A stretch of 64,000 bases of DNA from Vermamoeba vermiformis (GCA_045837725.1 JBEWZL010000123.1:124001-188000), one strand, 5' to 3'; positions 1 to 11,127 are shown, counted from the stretch's first letter. The notes: generated by a model not told the origin, from the sequence alone. Made by a program: numbers and translations.

Positions 1-1212
1 CCTTGACTTCTTTGGACGCCAGCACTTGCAACACTTTGCCTAATTGGGACATCAGCTGTGATTGTGCAGAGACAGCTAATTTTGGATCAGAAATGAAATT
101 TCCCATGAGTACCAGCACACCAGGGCCCATGCCAGTGACACCTGTCAAAAGTGTCTTCAGCGCACTCAGCACAGCGGGCTTGTCGAGCCAGACATCGCTC
201 AGGGCCATTATCCACGTGTCAGGCGAGCCCTTTGCCAAATTAGGTAAGTCCACAGCACGAGGCAGTCACGTGATCTTACCGGCACCGAGCGAGCAGCGCA
301 ATTGAGCTGTGGATGCAGTGCCAGGGCCTTGCTGCGCGGTTGTGAGGGCGGATATGCCAGGGCTTTGACGTGAAATTTCTGCTCGTCACGTGACACTTCA
401 CCCTCGACCAGCACGACGCTGTTTTCAGTGAACAGACCGGTCATTTTCTCCGCTTGACTCAGATCGAGTTCAATGTGGCTCTTGAGATCTGCGAGGAGAT
501 TCAGTCACGTGCACTTTCCAAATTAGGCAATCGTACCCTCCAAGAAGTAGCGGCCCTCTTCGAGTTGCGTGAGTATGCCGAGCACGTACTTGGTGCCCGC
601 AGCGCCAATGAGTGACTCAATGGGCGTCAGTTTGTAGTACTGGTGCTGATCGATGTTCGACGCGAGCACTGGCGGCTGAAACAGCGGATTCGACAGCAGA
701 CGCTGCTGAACGGTCACGAATCGCTCGCGCAACATGTTTGTCTTGTCGAGTGCAGTGCCGTGCAGCGAGGTCGTGTTCGGTGCACTGAACAGCAGCAGAT
801 CAGCGCTCTGACACTAGACGAGGCGTCGAGTACTTACGGATCGAAGGTCTTCTTGGTCTGATTGTAGACGTACTTGGGCAGGTCAAAGGCATTGATCACG
901 CGTATAAAGTCCTCTTGTTCCTTGTCGTCGGAGCTCTTGCTCTGTTGCTCTACACAGCGCTCGATCGTGTGCTTGTCGATCATGCCTTGATTCACTGCGA
1001 AGAAGAGTACGGCATTATTATCATATACATCCACATATATATGTATGTATATGGGACTACGTACGCTTTTGGCTGTCAATAGAGTTCAAGATCTTATCAA
1101 TGAACTCCGTCGCATTCGGTTGTTGTTGGCACAGCTCTTGCAATACTTCAAGCGCATCTAATTGCAGCACTAAGCCACGCAATTTGAAGCTGTTAATAAT
1201 GACTTTGTGCAT
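1..1212 (-). CDS. POLE2: DNA polymerase epsilon subunit 2 (partial, 3' end off window)
   Basis: This is the non-catalytic B subunit of the leading-strand replicase, needed for assembly of the Pol epsilon complex at origins. I read five exons on the minus strand: 1212-1065, 994-838, 784-537, 488-280 and 229-1. The gene runs off the left edge. Residues match the family in order: an N-terminal helical region starting MHKVIINSFKLRGLVLQ, then NAFDLPKYVYNQTKKTF, RERFVTVQQRLL, the OB-fold stretch ILTQLEEGRYFLED followed by IELDLSQA, GLFTENSVVLVEGEV, FHVKALAYPP, and the start of the inactive phosphoesterase domain, LSDVWLDKPAVL. The start ATG at 1212 is the first in frame and gives the expected N terminus. 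The C-terminal half is missing only because the window ends. Introns are 48-70 bases. Confidence 0.93.
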
Positions 1213-1539
1213 GTGGAGTGTGGTGCAGGACAGTGTGCAGTTTGAATAATGTTATCAAAAAGGGCGCGGAAAGCAGTTCCAAGCGAAATCTCCCGCCGTA
1301 GCCCTGGCCGAGGGTGCGCAGAGGTGGGCAGTGTAACAGTAGTTGATGATTGGATGGTTGAACACACCTGCTGCACTATGCTCTTGAATTAATTTCCGTC
1401 AACAAATAAGCTAGCAGAGATCAGATCCAGCTCGTGCGAACAGCTGAACAACACTACGACTAGCTGACAATACAATAATTATAATAATTATTCGTATATT
1501 TAACGCCACTATTTAATCAAGGCCAGCAGTACCATCACC
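1213..1539. promoter_or_regulatory. divergent intergenic region POLE2 / INTS2
   Basis: This 327-base stretch separates the two divergent start codons and should hold both promoters. It is AT-rich towards INTS2, with a run of ATAATTATAATAATTA around 1473-1489. I see no convincing open frame, RNA gene or repeat. No TATA box can be assigned with confidence. Confidence 0.5.
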
Positions 1540-4231
1540 ATGATCAGCACTTTAAAAATCAACAAAATTGCGGCAGTACTCTCAGCACTGTGGAACAACA
1601 GCGCGGAGCTGAGCAGCTACATATCCGATGTGCAATATAGAGCTGTAGTTGCACTCTGCATGCCCACGCTGATGCGCATCCACACTCACAACACGCGCGT
1701 GCTCGGAGCACATCTGCTCTCGTTCAGTGAATTCAACTTGGTCAAACTTGGTCAACAGATGCTCGACCAGGGCCTCGTTGCACAACTGCACACACAGCTC
1801 GCCCTGGAAGAGAAGACTGGTGCCGCACTCAGCGCGGAACAATTGTTGCGTCAGTACGAAGCGAGTGACACGCGCGATCGCGTACGGTGAGTGACACGTG
1901 TCATTTGCGCACCTCCACCACTGACCTGTTTCCCAGCATTGTCATTGACGCATTGGTGCACTTGTCGCGTGAGTCAGTGCCTGACACGTGTCACAGTGCA
2001 CTGCTGTCACACGCGCTACACTGGCACGAGGTGTCACTTGTCATTGCACTGTTGGCGTGTCAAACAGCGACCTCCAGCGAGTACCTGTCACTCCCCGCGC
2101 TGATTCATGTGCTCGTGCAACACAGTGCCCTGCTCGACTGTCACGTGCTCGTGCTGGCACTCAACTCCGATCACGTGCGCTGGTCCGATGTGAGTGTGAC
2201 ACGTGTCATTCTTTGACCTCGACTGACACTCACTGCAGATTATCCACGCCCTGGTAGACTGTCACAATGTCCCGCAACGAGAATCACGTGCGCGAGTCAA
2301 GTAAGTGTTGCTAAAAATAGACGCAATCGTAATTCAGTGAACCAGAGCTGCCCTGAGTGTCATGGACCGTCTCGAACGGGTGACAGTGAGCCATTCAGTG
2401 AACGAGTCACGTGACAGCACTGCACCGTGGAGTCACAGTCACGTGATTGACACCATTACACGGAGACTGCTGTCAACGTGTCAAACAGCAGACTTGAGCA
2501 GCGTGTCACTGACACTCGACGACACAACTGCCATAAAAGGCAATGCTGATATCGATCACCTGTTCGACGTGCTGCTCGACATTTGCTTTCACGAAGATGT
2601 CACGCAGTCACGCGATCCCCTGCACGAGCTATATTTAGCCGAGCACGTGACTACTCTGCTGCACCACACCACACTCCGCGCAGTGCTGCGGCGCGATCAG
2701 ATCGATCACGTGATGAGTCAGCTCATCGTGCTGCTGCGGCGTGCTGAAGGTGCCACCACGCAAGAGCTGCATCGCCTAATTAGGAAAGTGAACGAATTCA
2801 GCGCGGAGAGTGTCGCGTCAGAGGACAAGTCACGTGATCAGAGTCGCGACCTCACCGAGCACTATCACGTGCGGTGGCGTGCACTGCTGCAAAGTCCATC
2901 ACGTGACGGCGCAGAGCTCGGAGCCCTGGTGCAGCACGTGCCACACATGTTCAGTTCACTGAACACGCTCATTCGACTCGTGCCGCAGTTCACCCACGTG
3001 TTCAATTCTCCGCAATCTCCGATGGAGATCACCGCAGAGTTCGAAGCACACGTGCAAAAGCTATTTTTAGACACAGAACTCGCCCCGCACCGCACACTGA
3101 ATCTCCTGCGCGAGATGAAGCGAGATTTGACCGACGATCAGCTGCTGCAAATATCTCCGCACGTGATTGGCACCTTGTTGCCTATTTTGGTGCGAGCCGA
3201 TGAAGTGCGCTATCATCACGTGATCAACACGTTTGTCTCGGTGTGGAAGCGCGTGCATCAGTTGAATCCTGAGCACGTGATGCAGTGGACAACACGAGCC
3301 CTGGTCGATGACTTGCAACAACTGCAAACAGAGCCATTGCGCCTGTTCGACCTACTTCCTAAAATGGTAGTGCATCCTCAGCTGTTCAGCACCCTGTTTT
3401 TAGAGGTAAGAATGAAGTTCACTTGCCATATTTAGTAATCCCTGCTAGATGATCATGTACTGGCGCGTCGTCTCCGAGCGACATCTGCGTGTGACAGGTG
3501 TCAAAGACGAGCACGTGACAACGTTGTGTCATTTGCAGACCAGTGCTGTCATTCAAGAGCTCTTGCACGCCTGCCAACATCCATCTTTGCAGCTCTGCGA
3601 CACAGGTCAGTGTTTGACACGCGTCAATGTTGTAATTCTAACGAGTAGTGTTTTGACAGGTGTCAAAGAGCAGATCGCAACGGCAGTGTGTCGCTACATT
3701 CACCAAGAATTCATTGAAATTCCCGCAATGACCAAATTAGTACATTTCCAGGGCTACGATGCGGCACTGATTCCGATCACTACCTCTGGGATACCCTCCA
3801 TGCGTATGTCACGTGATTCGTAGCTATATTTGGACTCACGCTCGCGCAGATGTCTGCCTGGATTTCATCCCTGAACTGTTGCAATCACCGAATTTGGAAA
3901 AACAAGTCTTTGCACTTAATCTGGCAGGTCACTTGATCGCCAAGTATCCAATCCAAAAAAGGCAAGTGTCCAGCGTGCAGTCGCGCAGTACTGACCTCAC
4001 TTTGACAGCCAACACATTGCCACACTGGTCTTGCAGCACATCAAAATGTGGCGCGAATCGGCGAATGACACGTGTCACGCGTACAGTACTGTCATTGACG
4101 CGACACTCGCATTGTGTTGTCAGTCATTTCCTTTTATGGTAGAATCAGCGCTAGAATTGCTGCAATCACTCGACACTGACACGAGTCACGTGCTCAAATC
4201 ACTGGTGCGCAAGAGCGTGGTCACGAATTGA
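1540..4231 (+). CDS. INTS2: Integrator complex subunit 2
   Basis: This is a structural subunit of the Integrator complex, which cleaves snRNA 3' ends and terminates paused Pol II. Nine exons (1540-1886, 1937-2189, 2239-2300, 2346-3405, 3449-3490, 3539-3605, 3660-3803, 3850-3961, 4009-4231) encode about 769 residues, shorter than the roughly 1200 of the human protein. The diagnostic block is near the C terminus: KLVHFQGYDAALIPIT, then SGIPSMHVCLDFIPELL, then LEKQVFALNLAGHL, which matches metazoan INTS2 closely. The N-terminal half is recognisable only as alpha-helical repeat. The eighth intron uses a GC donor (3962). Palindromic words TGACACGTGTCA and TCACGTGA are dense in both introns and exons, and the stop codon is the first three bases of one copy (4229). 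Confidence 0.9.
3654..3665 (+). repeat. TGACAGGTGTCA word containing a splice acceptor
   Basis: This is a variant of the 12-base palindrome family. The acceptor CAG of INTS2 intron 6 is the left half of the word (TGACAG) and the next exon starts with the right half (GTGTCA). The same arrangement occurs at 21401-21412 in DROSHA, although the acceptor used there is probably the next AG downstream. Confidence 0.7.
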
Positions 4232-4240
4232 CACGTGTCA
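4229..4240 (+). repeat. TGACACGTGTCA palindrome forming the INTS2 stop codon
   Basis: This is a perfect copy of the repeated 12-base palindrome, and its first three bases are the TGA stop of INTS2. Other perfect copies are near 1892, 1982, 2197, 4066, 14149, 14763, 27889, 28253, 29580, 30075, 30155, 33342, 33888 and 53406. Confidence 0.85.
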
Positions 4241-4318
4241 AACTAGCATTTGCGCCGATTGGTTCATTCTTGTACATAATTAAATTGCCAAAAATAGCTA
4301 CAACTAATTACACGGTGT

Positions 4319-5464
4319 TTATTGATTGGTCAGTTGACTGACGGGCACGAACTCGTTCTCTGAATTCGCGACACGTGCCACCACATCGGAGTTGAAGTGA
4401 CCCGCGCTGAGCCAGGCCTGCAAATCATTCAGTGAATAGGGCCCGTACACCTGCGTCTCGTGCGGACCCCATTTGTACTCGTATTGTTCCGCACCTCCGT
4501 TTGACACGTTTGACACGCGTCTGACACCACGTGACGAGGCCTTGTTCTCATCGCGTTCGATCGATTCGATGATTCGCTCGCGCGTGTCGTTGTATATATT
4601 AGGAAATCCGTGATTCATCAGCTGATCGGCACTCTCCACCAGGGCATTGAAGCGCTGCACGGTCGGATCTGCTTCGCGCTCTTTTTTGCTCCGCTTGTCA
4701 TTTGCAGGTTTGAGGCGTCGCATGGCTGCAAAGACATTCTCGCCGTAATTGAGCTGTTGCACGAGCTGCTGTCGCGCGAGCAGCGAATTGAATTCTTCGC
4801 CGCTGTCCTCGTCGTCTACCACGGCCCTGTTGCGACCAATGCGCGCGTAGTAGTGCTTGTCGTCACGGGCGCGCGCCTCTTGCTCCTCGTACCACGCGCG
4901 GTCCCCTGCGTCCTCGTCCTCCGAGTCTGCGTCCTCGTCGCTGTCGTGATACACCATGCCGCGCTCTAGTCGCTGCTTCTTCGCCTCGCGCGCTTGATCT
5001 GCTTTGCGCCGCACGGCACCGAGACCTCGATCGAAGTCACCGCCCTCGAGTTCTTCGCGCACATTGAACGGCATCATATTGGGTCCTAGTTCTGCGACTG
5101 TATCGCCCTCCTCACCGAGCTGTCCGAGTGCTGGTCCTTCGCCCTCTTCGTCAGATGCATCGCTGTCCTCTTCTTCTTCCAGACCTAATTTGCGCTTCTG
5201 ATCGCGCCACTTCTTGCCTCGAATTTTCTTCGCCAAATTTGCAGCCTCTTCGTCTTCATATACTTGTGTTTTGTCGTTCTCTGCGTCGTTATTCATCACA
5301 TCCTCCTCTTCAATCTGCGGTGTACGGCCACGAGCCCCGCGACCACTGTTGCCACTATGTGTTAATATCTCCTCTCTATTGCGGTGACCTCCTCGGCCTC
5401 CTGATTGTTTGCGGCGCTTGTTGCTGCCTTCACGGTCATCATCCACTTTTCTTTTTCTGTTCAT
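4319..5464 (-). CDS. CD2BP2: GYF-domain U5 snRNP protein (CD2BP2/LIN1 family)
   Basis: This is the U5 snRNP-associated 52K protein of the spliceosome, which binds proline-rich partners through its GYF domain. It is a single exon of about 381 residues counting from MNRKRKVDDD at 5464; an in-frame ATG at 5509 would add 15 residues. The protein is long, acidic and disordered (EEEEDSDASDEEGEG, HDSDEDADSEDEDAGD), with the family-typical nuclear Lys/Arg N terminus. The GYF domain is at the C terminus: YEYKWGPHETQVYGPYSLND and LQAWLSAGHF. The core reads GPY, not the more common GPF. It is convergent with INTS2, with 87 bases between the stops. An intronless gene is unusual among its intron-rich neighbours. 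Confidence 0.88.
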   Translation of the reverse strand: MNRKRKVDDDREGSNKRRKQSGGRGGHRNREEILTHSGNSGRGARGRTPQIEEEDVMNNDAENDKTQVYEDEEAANLAKKIRGKKWRDQKRKLGLEEEEDSDASDEEGEGPALGQLGEEGDTVAELGPNMMPFNVREELEGGDFDRGLGAVRRKADQAREAKKQRLERGMVYHDSDEDADSEDEDAGDRAWYEEQEARARDDKHYYARIGRNRAVVDDEDSGEEFNSLLARQQLVQQLNYGENVFAAMRRLKPANDKRSKKEREADPTVQRFNALVESADQLMNHGFPNIYNDTRERIIESIERDENKASSRGVRRVSNVSNGGAEQYEYKWGPHETQVYGPYSLNDLQAWLSAGHFNSDVVARVANSENEFVPVSQLTNQ

Positions 5465-6090
5465 GCTGCTAATAGTGTATTCTGCTATATATGTACGATC
5501 ACTATGCACACGATTGCTATTCTACAATTATGTACACCTCGTGTGCTAGTGCATTGACTGCGCAATGATTATTCGCGCACTAAGCAGAACTCGTGCTTAC
5601 AGCCACGTGACCGCTCGGAACACATCAAACAGCACTGCATGAGTGCGCTATATGCGCTAGTCTCGGCTAGATGCTGCGCGGTGCAGTGGTGTACTGATGA
5701 TCACTCCGAGGCGTTCAGTGAAAATCAGTGTGAGATTTCCAGCAAATATTCCGGGGCCCTGATAGCCGCATTGCAGTGCATTGAGTGAAGAGTCACGAGC
5801 ACACTAGAGGCAAGTAGCACTATATTGCAAGGGTGTCCTATACTCGGCCAGTGTGGCGACACGACCATCATCACTGGCGACACTTTGGCAGTTGATAAAC
5901 AAATCTTTTGCGCGCTTACTTGTGCGACCATATCATTCATATTGCACCATAAAATAGCTCTTAATTAATGACATATAGAGGTCTGAAAATCAACTTTGGA
6001 GCGGTTAGATCTATAATTTTTTTCATTTATTTATTAAATAACGCACTTTATTAAGGCACTTAATTAACAGTTGCACTCTAGGAATAGACA
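5465..6090. other. intergenic region with an unresolved Cys-rich coding-like stretch
   Basis: This 626-base region lies between the start of CD2BP2 (minus) and the start of the carrier gene (plus). On the minus strand, around 5675-5575, a short open stretch ends MQCCLMCSERSRGCKHEF followed by CLVRE and a stop. Further upstream (5880-5700) another frame reads NALQCGYQGPGIFAGNLTLI. Splice-like signals are present, but I could not join the pieces into one frame, so no gene is called. The last 120 bases before 6091 are AT-rich, as expected of the carrier promoter. Confidence 0.3.
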
Positions 6091-6966
6091 ATGAGCCATC
6101 ACAAATTGACATTCGGTGAGCATTTAATTGCTGGTGGAGTTGCCGGAGTGACAGAAGTGCTGATCATGTACCCGTTGGATGTGGTCAAGACACGTCAACA
6201 ACTCGAAGTCGGCAAGGGCATGACCATGACTAAGACCTTCAGCACCCTGATCAAGAACGAAGGTTTCTCCATTCTCTACCGCGGTATTTTGCCCCCGATC
6301 CTGATGGAGGCCCCCAAGCGCGCCGTCAAGTTCGCGAGCAATGAGCTGTACAAGCCCATCTTCTCCAACAAACAGGGCCAGATCGTCGGTCCCGGTGCCA
6401 TGATGGCTGGTGCGTGTGCGGGCATGACCGAGGCGTGCGTCATCATCCCGTTCGAGCTCGTCAAAGTGCGCTTGCAGGCCAAGGAGAATGTCGGCAAGTA
6501 CCGCAACAGCATGCAAGCTGTCACCACCATCTTCCGCGAGGAGGGTGTGTTTGGCTTCTACAAGGGCCTCGAGTCCACGCTCTGGCGCAATGCCGTGTGG
6601 AATGCCGCCTATTTCGGTCTGATCCACCACCTGCAGAAGACTTTCGCCACCCCCGCTGATGCCTCGCGTGGCACACGACTGTTCCGCGACTTCACTGCTG
6701 GCTTCATCGGCGGTGTTGTGGCCACCACGCTGAACACGCCCTTCGACGTGGTGAAGAGTCGCATTCAGTCCAGCAAGGTGGTCGGCAAGTACAACTGGAC
6801 CTTGCCCTCGCTCGTCACCGTGATGCGCGAGGAAGGTGTGCGCGCGCTGTACAAGGGCTACGTGCCCAAGGTGCTGCGTCTCGGTCCTGGCGGTGGCATC
6901 TTGAAGGTCGTGTTCGACTTTGTGTCCAACTTGCTCATTCAACGCAAACACGCTGCGCAACACTAA
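6091..6966 (+). CDS. SLC25A21: mitochondrial 2-oxodicarboxylate carrier (SLC25 family)
   Basis: This inner-membrane carrier probably exchanges C5-C7 oxodicarboxylates such as 2-oxoadipate for 2-oxoglutarate. It is a single exon of 291 residues, the usual family length. The three tandem repeats are clear from the signature motifs PLDVVKTRQQ (about residue 28), PFELVKVRLQ (about 122) and PFDVVKSRIQ (about 219), each followed by the G-rich second helix (LYRGILPPI, FYKGLESTLWRNAVWNA, LYKGYVPKVLRLGPGGG). The substrate-contact stretch WRNAVWNAAYFGLI and the start FGEHLIAGGVAGVTEVLIMY match the oxodicarboxylate branch best. Codon use is strongly GC-rich at third positions, as in CCT5. A TGACACCTGTCA word lies just after the stop. 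Confidence 0.85.
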   Translation: MSHHKLTFGEHLIAGGVAGVTEVLIMYPLDVVKTRQQLEVGKGMTMTKTFSTLIKNEGFSILYRGILPPILMEAPKRAVKFASNELYKPIFSNKQGQIVGPGAMMAGACAGMTEACVIIPFELVKVRLQAKENVGKYRNSMQAVTTIFREEGVFGFYKGLESTLWRNAVWNAAYFGLIHHLQKTFATPADASRGTRLFRDFTAGFIGGVVATTLNTPFDVVKSRIQSSKVVGKYNWTLPSLVTVMREEGVRALYKGYVPKVLRLGPGGGILKVVFDFVSNLLIQRKHAAQH

Positions 6967-7133
6967 TGGTGACACCTGTCAAACACTGACTTGTAGCGAG
7001 TGTCACGGTTACTATATAAATTCCTCTATTCACGCGAGCAATTGTTTTTCACGTTGTTTATGTTCAGAGAATTCATGTACAAATTAGGCAAGTGCCACCA
7101 CGTCACTCGCCAGTGCTATAATTAGAAGGTGTT

Positions 7134-7977
7134 CTAGTCCTGACGGGCCTTGAGGTGACGTGTGATGATCTGCGTGGGTGTGATCACGTGCACCACTGCA
7201 CCCCAGCCTGACAGCGCGTCACGATCCTGCGCGGACAAGAGACACTGCGCGGCACACTCGAACAGCTGATCGGGCTCCATGTCGCTCTTCCACAGTGTCT
7301 CGCACATGCCGTACAGTGCTTCAGTGCAGGTACCGCCCACCACAAAGTTGTTGGTGAACAGCGGGGCACCGATCAGATCCATGGCGCACAAATAGGGCTC
7401 GTTGTTGTCATTCAAGCCCGCAATAATTGGCTCTACGAAATATGGACCAAATCTGCGTTCATAAAGCAAACTCATGCACAAATTGGAGAGCACTTGAGGG
7501 CTCATCTCTCTTTCCTCGCGCAGTCTGTACAGATTTATTCTATATTTCAATTTTTCGTTCCTATAATATTATCGTTAATATTAATACCATAAATACACAT
7601 ATTGTAGCGTCTATAGTAATAGTAAGGATGGAAATAATAAATTATTTTTTTGTCAGCAAAGTTTTTCAAAATTATTTTGTCACTAGAAGCACCTAAATAA
7701 TATTAGGAAGCAATATTAAATATAAATATGAGATTGATAATATATTTACATTGTTTGGGCGTCAGTTATGAGACCAGGAAGACCAACAAAGGTTTTCTCA
7801 GTCATCTGATAGACCTTGGGCTTATCAAACGAGACAGTTTGATTGCGCGTACCAAAGCGCGTGTCACTCGCAATGGCAACGCAGTTCTTGCCTGCCATAG
7901 CTAGCACTGCTCCTCCGTTGTATTGGGTAATTGAATCTCCCTAGAGAGCAGAGTCAGCTTACATAATCAACCATCAT
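7134..7977 (-). CDS. PSMB3: 20S proteasome subunit beta-3
   Basis: This is a non-catalytic beta subunit of the 20S proteasome core. Three exons (7977-7963, about 7940-7748, 7560-7134) give about 210 residues. The protein starts MMVDYGDSITQYNGGAVLAM, matching the short propeptide-free start of the family, with no catalytic Thr, as expected. Other matches are MAGKNCVAIASDTRFG, FVGLPGLITDAQT, RINLYRLREEREM, LYERRFGPYFVEPIIAGL, DLIGAPLFTNNFVVGGTC and the end ITRHLKARQD. The first coding exon has only five codons; its ATG and the acceptor at 7941 were chosen because they put the QYNGG block in frame. The second exon's ends carry one or two bases of uncertainty. Confidence 0.92.
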
Positions 7978-8276
7978 AACCTGTATAATCGCAATTACCA
8001 TGATAATTAATATAATACAGAAGGGTGGTGTTGTGTTGAATTTGAATTAAAATTTTTAATGCAAGAAATTTGACAAGTAATCATTTGTCGCCTGGGCCTG
8101 AGTACACGCACGATGTACACTGAGGTTAAGAATAACATAGCATAAGGATAATCTCAATGGCGTTGTAGAGGCTAACACCAACATTGTGCATCCAGTTCTG
8201 GATGTGAATCCCCCTTGGCGTCAAGTGTTATTTAAAGAGCGGTATTTTATTGTTATTTTAAACAAGTGCTGCTGAC
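7978..8276. other. intergenic region with inverted repeats
   Basis: This region lies between the PSMB3 start and the RPL35A stop, both on the minus strand. It carries a perfect inverted repeat, CATCCAG-TT-CTGGATG, near 8190-8205 and a second, weaker stem (GTACA/TGTAC) near 8102-8118. It could be the PSMB3 promoter with a structured RNA inside it. I could not assign a known RNA family. Confidence 0.35.
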
Positions 8277-9095
8277 TTAGATTCGAGAAGGATAGAGCAT
8301 AACACGAACGGTGGCACCGATAGCCTTAGGAGGCAAGTTTCGTCTGAATCTGGCGCGGACGGTACCGTTGTGACCGTGATGTCTCACAATTTTGCCCCAC
8401 ATGACGCGAATGTTGCTCTTCTTCTTGTTGTTGCCGCTCTTGTTGGTTCTGCGAGCGCGGTACACGAAAGCAACACGCTTGCCCATGTAGAATTCGGTGT
8501 CGGCCTTGGTGTGAACACCTTCGAGCTTCAACAATGAGACGTCATTGTATTGAGTAGCCAAGCTCCTAATTATCAGAAAAAATAGGGTGTTAATACAACT
8601 GCACATCCAACAACTTTAAAGAAAAAAAATCGATCTGTGGTTGGATCATAAATAGAATTATTCGGAAGCTGAGGCACCCCAAACAATAATTATCCAACTG
8701 CCGTAATTATACACGCAACAACAATAAATGATTATCAACTTTGTTCCAGATCGAATAAATATCTCCCCAAATCGTTATTCTAACAACGAGTAAATTCTTC
8801 ATTTGAGTTTGTATCTTCAATATCGACATGTACCTTTGGTAGCCAGCAACTTTAGCCTTGGTGTACAATCTAATAAAATTAATTAGATACGATTAACATA
8901 AATCCTTTAGCCATATAGGTGGTATGGATATTTAATGCGAGTATTATTATTATTAAATAATTAATTTTCCAACAAATAGGAGCATCGTAATACCAAATCG
9001 ACTAAAACAAGTCAGGATCCGGAAGTTACAAAGATAATGAACTGTATGAGCTAAGAATGTGATAATAATTACCTAACGGGTTGATGCGAGGGCAT
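8277..9095 (-). CDS. RPL35A: 60S ribosomal protein eL33
   Basis: This is a large ribosomal subunit protein. Three exons (9095-9073, 8869-8834, 8565-8277) encode 115 residues, the usual family length. The sequence starts MPSHQPVRLYTKAKVAGYQR and continues with LLKLEGVHTKADTEFYMGKR, VAFVYRARR, IRVMWGKIVRHHGHNGTVRA and the invariant C terminus AIGATVRVMLYPSRI. The first two exons are tiny (23 and 36 bases). Both introns (about 203 and 268 bases) are much longer than the 45-70 bases usual here, so they are candidates for regulatory or snoRNA content, though I could not identify complete C/D or H/ACA boxes. Confidence 0.95.
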
Positions 9096-9319
9096 TATGC
9101 GAGTCTCGAATATGTGGATAACGAACTGAGAGCAAGAACAGATAGAGATGAAAAAGGAAAAAGGCCAGACAGAACAAAAATTTAGGTCATATCGCCTTTG
9201 GATTTTGGAGAGAGTCTGACTCAACTATCTGACCCAACCATGAAAATAACGAGCGCGGATCTTGTTATTATATTTAGTAGTTAATACGAGTCATCGGATA
9301 GTTTTGACTCGGTATAAGG

Positions 9320-11127
9320 ATGCGTGTTTTGTTTCTTTACACGTTTCTGGTTGTCACATCAACCGTCTGTTCAGTTATTTCAGCCTCGAAATTCGATCAT
9401 TATGCGAAATTGATTATAGATTCAAACGATATTAGTGCTGAAGCAGTCACTCGTCACTTACTCAATGTGGATGCATTTCGGTTTTGCGACGTAGTACCAG
9501 ACAACTCCACAGACTCCGCCACAGGCTATACGTGTCAGCCCACTAATTACATTGAGGTACGTATTATTATATTATAATGTTCAATTCTAAATATTACAGT
9601 GGAAATTTAAAATAATTAATTATTCCAACTGTTTCTGTGTAAAGGCGTTGGTGCTCATGTCACTCGTGGGCATTATATTCGCGGGCCTCGCACTCATATT
9701 CTGCATCTGGTACTCAATTGGCTACGTTATGTGCGGCTGTTGTGGGTGTCGCAAGTACCCCAAACCTCCTCAGCCCAAGCGACTCTTGGCACTGCGGATC
9801 CTCTCCATCCTCATTCTCGCATTCAGCATGTACGTACTTCTAGTGTTCGTATATATATATCTCTAACATTCGAGCAGTGCGGGCATGGTGCTGGTACTCG
9901 TCGGCAATGCATCCGTGAGCCAGTCCCTGCGCGCCTTTGGTGACACAATGACGCAGACCGCAGTGCGCAGTCAACAGCGCGTCGATCGATTGAACGCAGT
10001 AGTTGCGGAGCTGCCCACCCCTGCTGGACCACCCTTCGATCTCTCCGCGGAACTCGTGCTCGCGCGTCAAGGCGCCTCCATTCTGACGCAACAAACGCGC
10101 GACTCGAACGACTCCATTCTCGCGTACAACTCGTTCCGCGAGGGCTTCGTGTATCTGATTGCCTTCGTGCCGTTTGTGCTGCTCTTGTTCAGCTTGATTG
10201 CCATGTACAAGTACTGGCGATTCTACACCCTGATGTGCGTACAGTTGTGAGTGCTATGCGTCATACTAATCACGCACACTAGGGCGGTGGTGGGACTGTC
10301 CACGTGGCTCTTGTTCATATGGCTCACGTGGTCCGTACACTTGGCGTGCACTGAAGCAGCAGATGACGTGTGCTACGAGGCCCGACAGATGAACGACACG
10401 AGTGCTGACCACTTGGCACCCTTCGAAGCACTCTCGCAGATAGTGCCCTGTCAACTCAACTCCACGACCTCGCAAGATCTGCGCAATTCACTCGACACGA
10501 TTGGCGCGGAGATTGTGCAGTCTGGTTGCATGGCCGTGGATCAGCTCTGTAGCTTGCCTGCTGCAGTGCAGAGTTCGAGCAATCCAGTCGTGGGTGACTG
10601 CAGCGATCAGGGTGTGTGCGATGAGAGCGTGCTCGCTGACTACGCTGCTGGACTGCGCGGCACTCACACCGTACACGATGTGCGCTACAACTGTCTCGTG
10701 AGCGGCGTGGCCAGCACGGTGGATGACACGGTGCAGTGTGACACGCCCTCGAACTACACTGTCGCGAGTGACGTGCAGATCACTCTGCAGAGCTGTGTCA
10801 GTGGCTGCAACAATCTGCTCATGCGCGACCTCGCTGCTTCCATCCTGCTGTACTACAACTCGAGTGCAGCATTTGACACGACAGTCAGCCAGGACATTCT
10901 GCCCCTCGTCTCGTGCTCCTTCGTGAAAGAGACCTTCGACCAGGGCAGTACCATTGTGTGCACGGAGTTCCAGTACGGCCTCACTCTCGTGTCTGCCGGC
11001 TGCATCGTTCTCGTGTTTGCGTGTCTGGTACGTACTGCAGTGTGGTAGCATATATATGATACTAATCGCTGCTTAGATTGGTGTAATTGTGAATTGGATT
11101 GGCTGGAAATATTTAATTAAGCCTTAA
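9320..11127 (+). CDS. five-transmembrane protein, tweety/prominin-like
   Basis: Five exons (9320-9556, 9645-9829, 9878-10234, 10283-11027, 11077-11127) encode about 524 residues. In order I see a signal peptide (MRVLFLYTFLVVTSTVCSV), a short ectodomain, TM1 (ALVLMSLVGIIFAGLALIF), a Cys/Pro cytosolic turn (YVMCGCCGCRKYPKPPQPK), TM2 (ILSILILAFSM...VLVLVGN), an extracellular helical region, TM3 (VYLIAFVPFVLLLFSLIAM), TM4 (VGLSTWLLFIWLTWSVHLA), a Cys-rich glycosylatable loop with many NxS/T sites, and TM5 (SAGCIVLVFACLIGVIV). The 2-2-1 TM layout with a cysteine-rich first turn is that of tweety (TTYH) and prominin proteins. The length is closer to tweety. The family call rests on topology only, so the function is open. 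Confidence 0.6.

Noticed and set aside
6124-6975. 283-codon open frame antisense to the carrier gene
   Set aside because: GC-rich third codon positions of the carrier keep the opposite strand open; the antisense protein has no recognisable motif.
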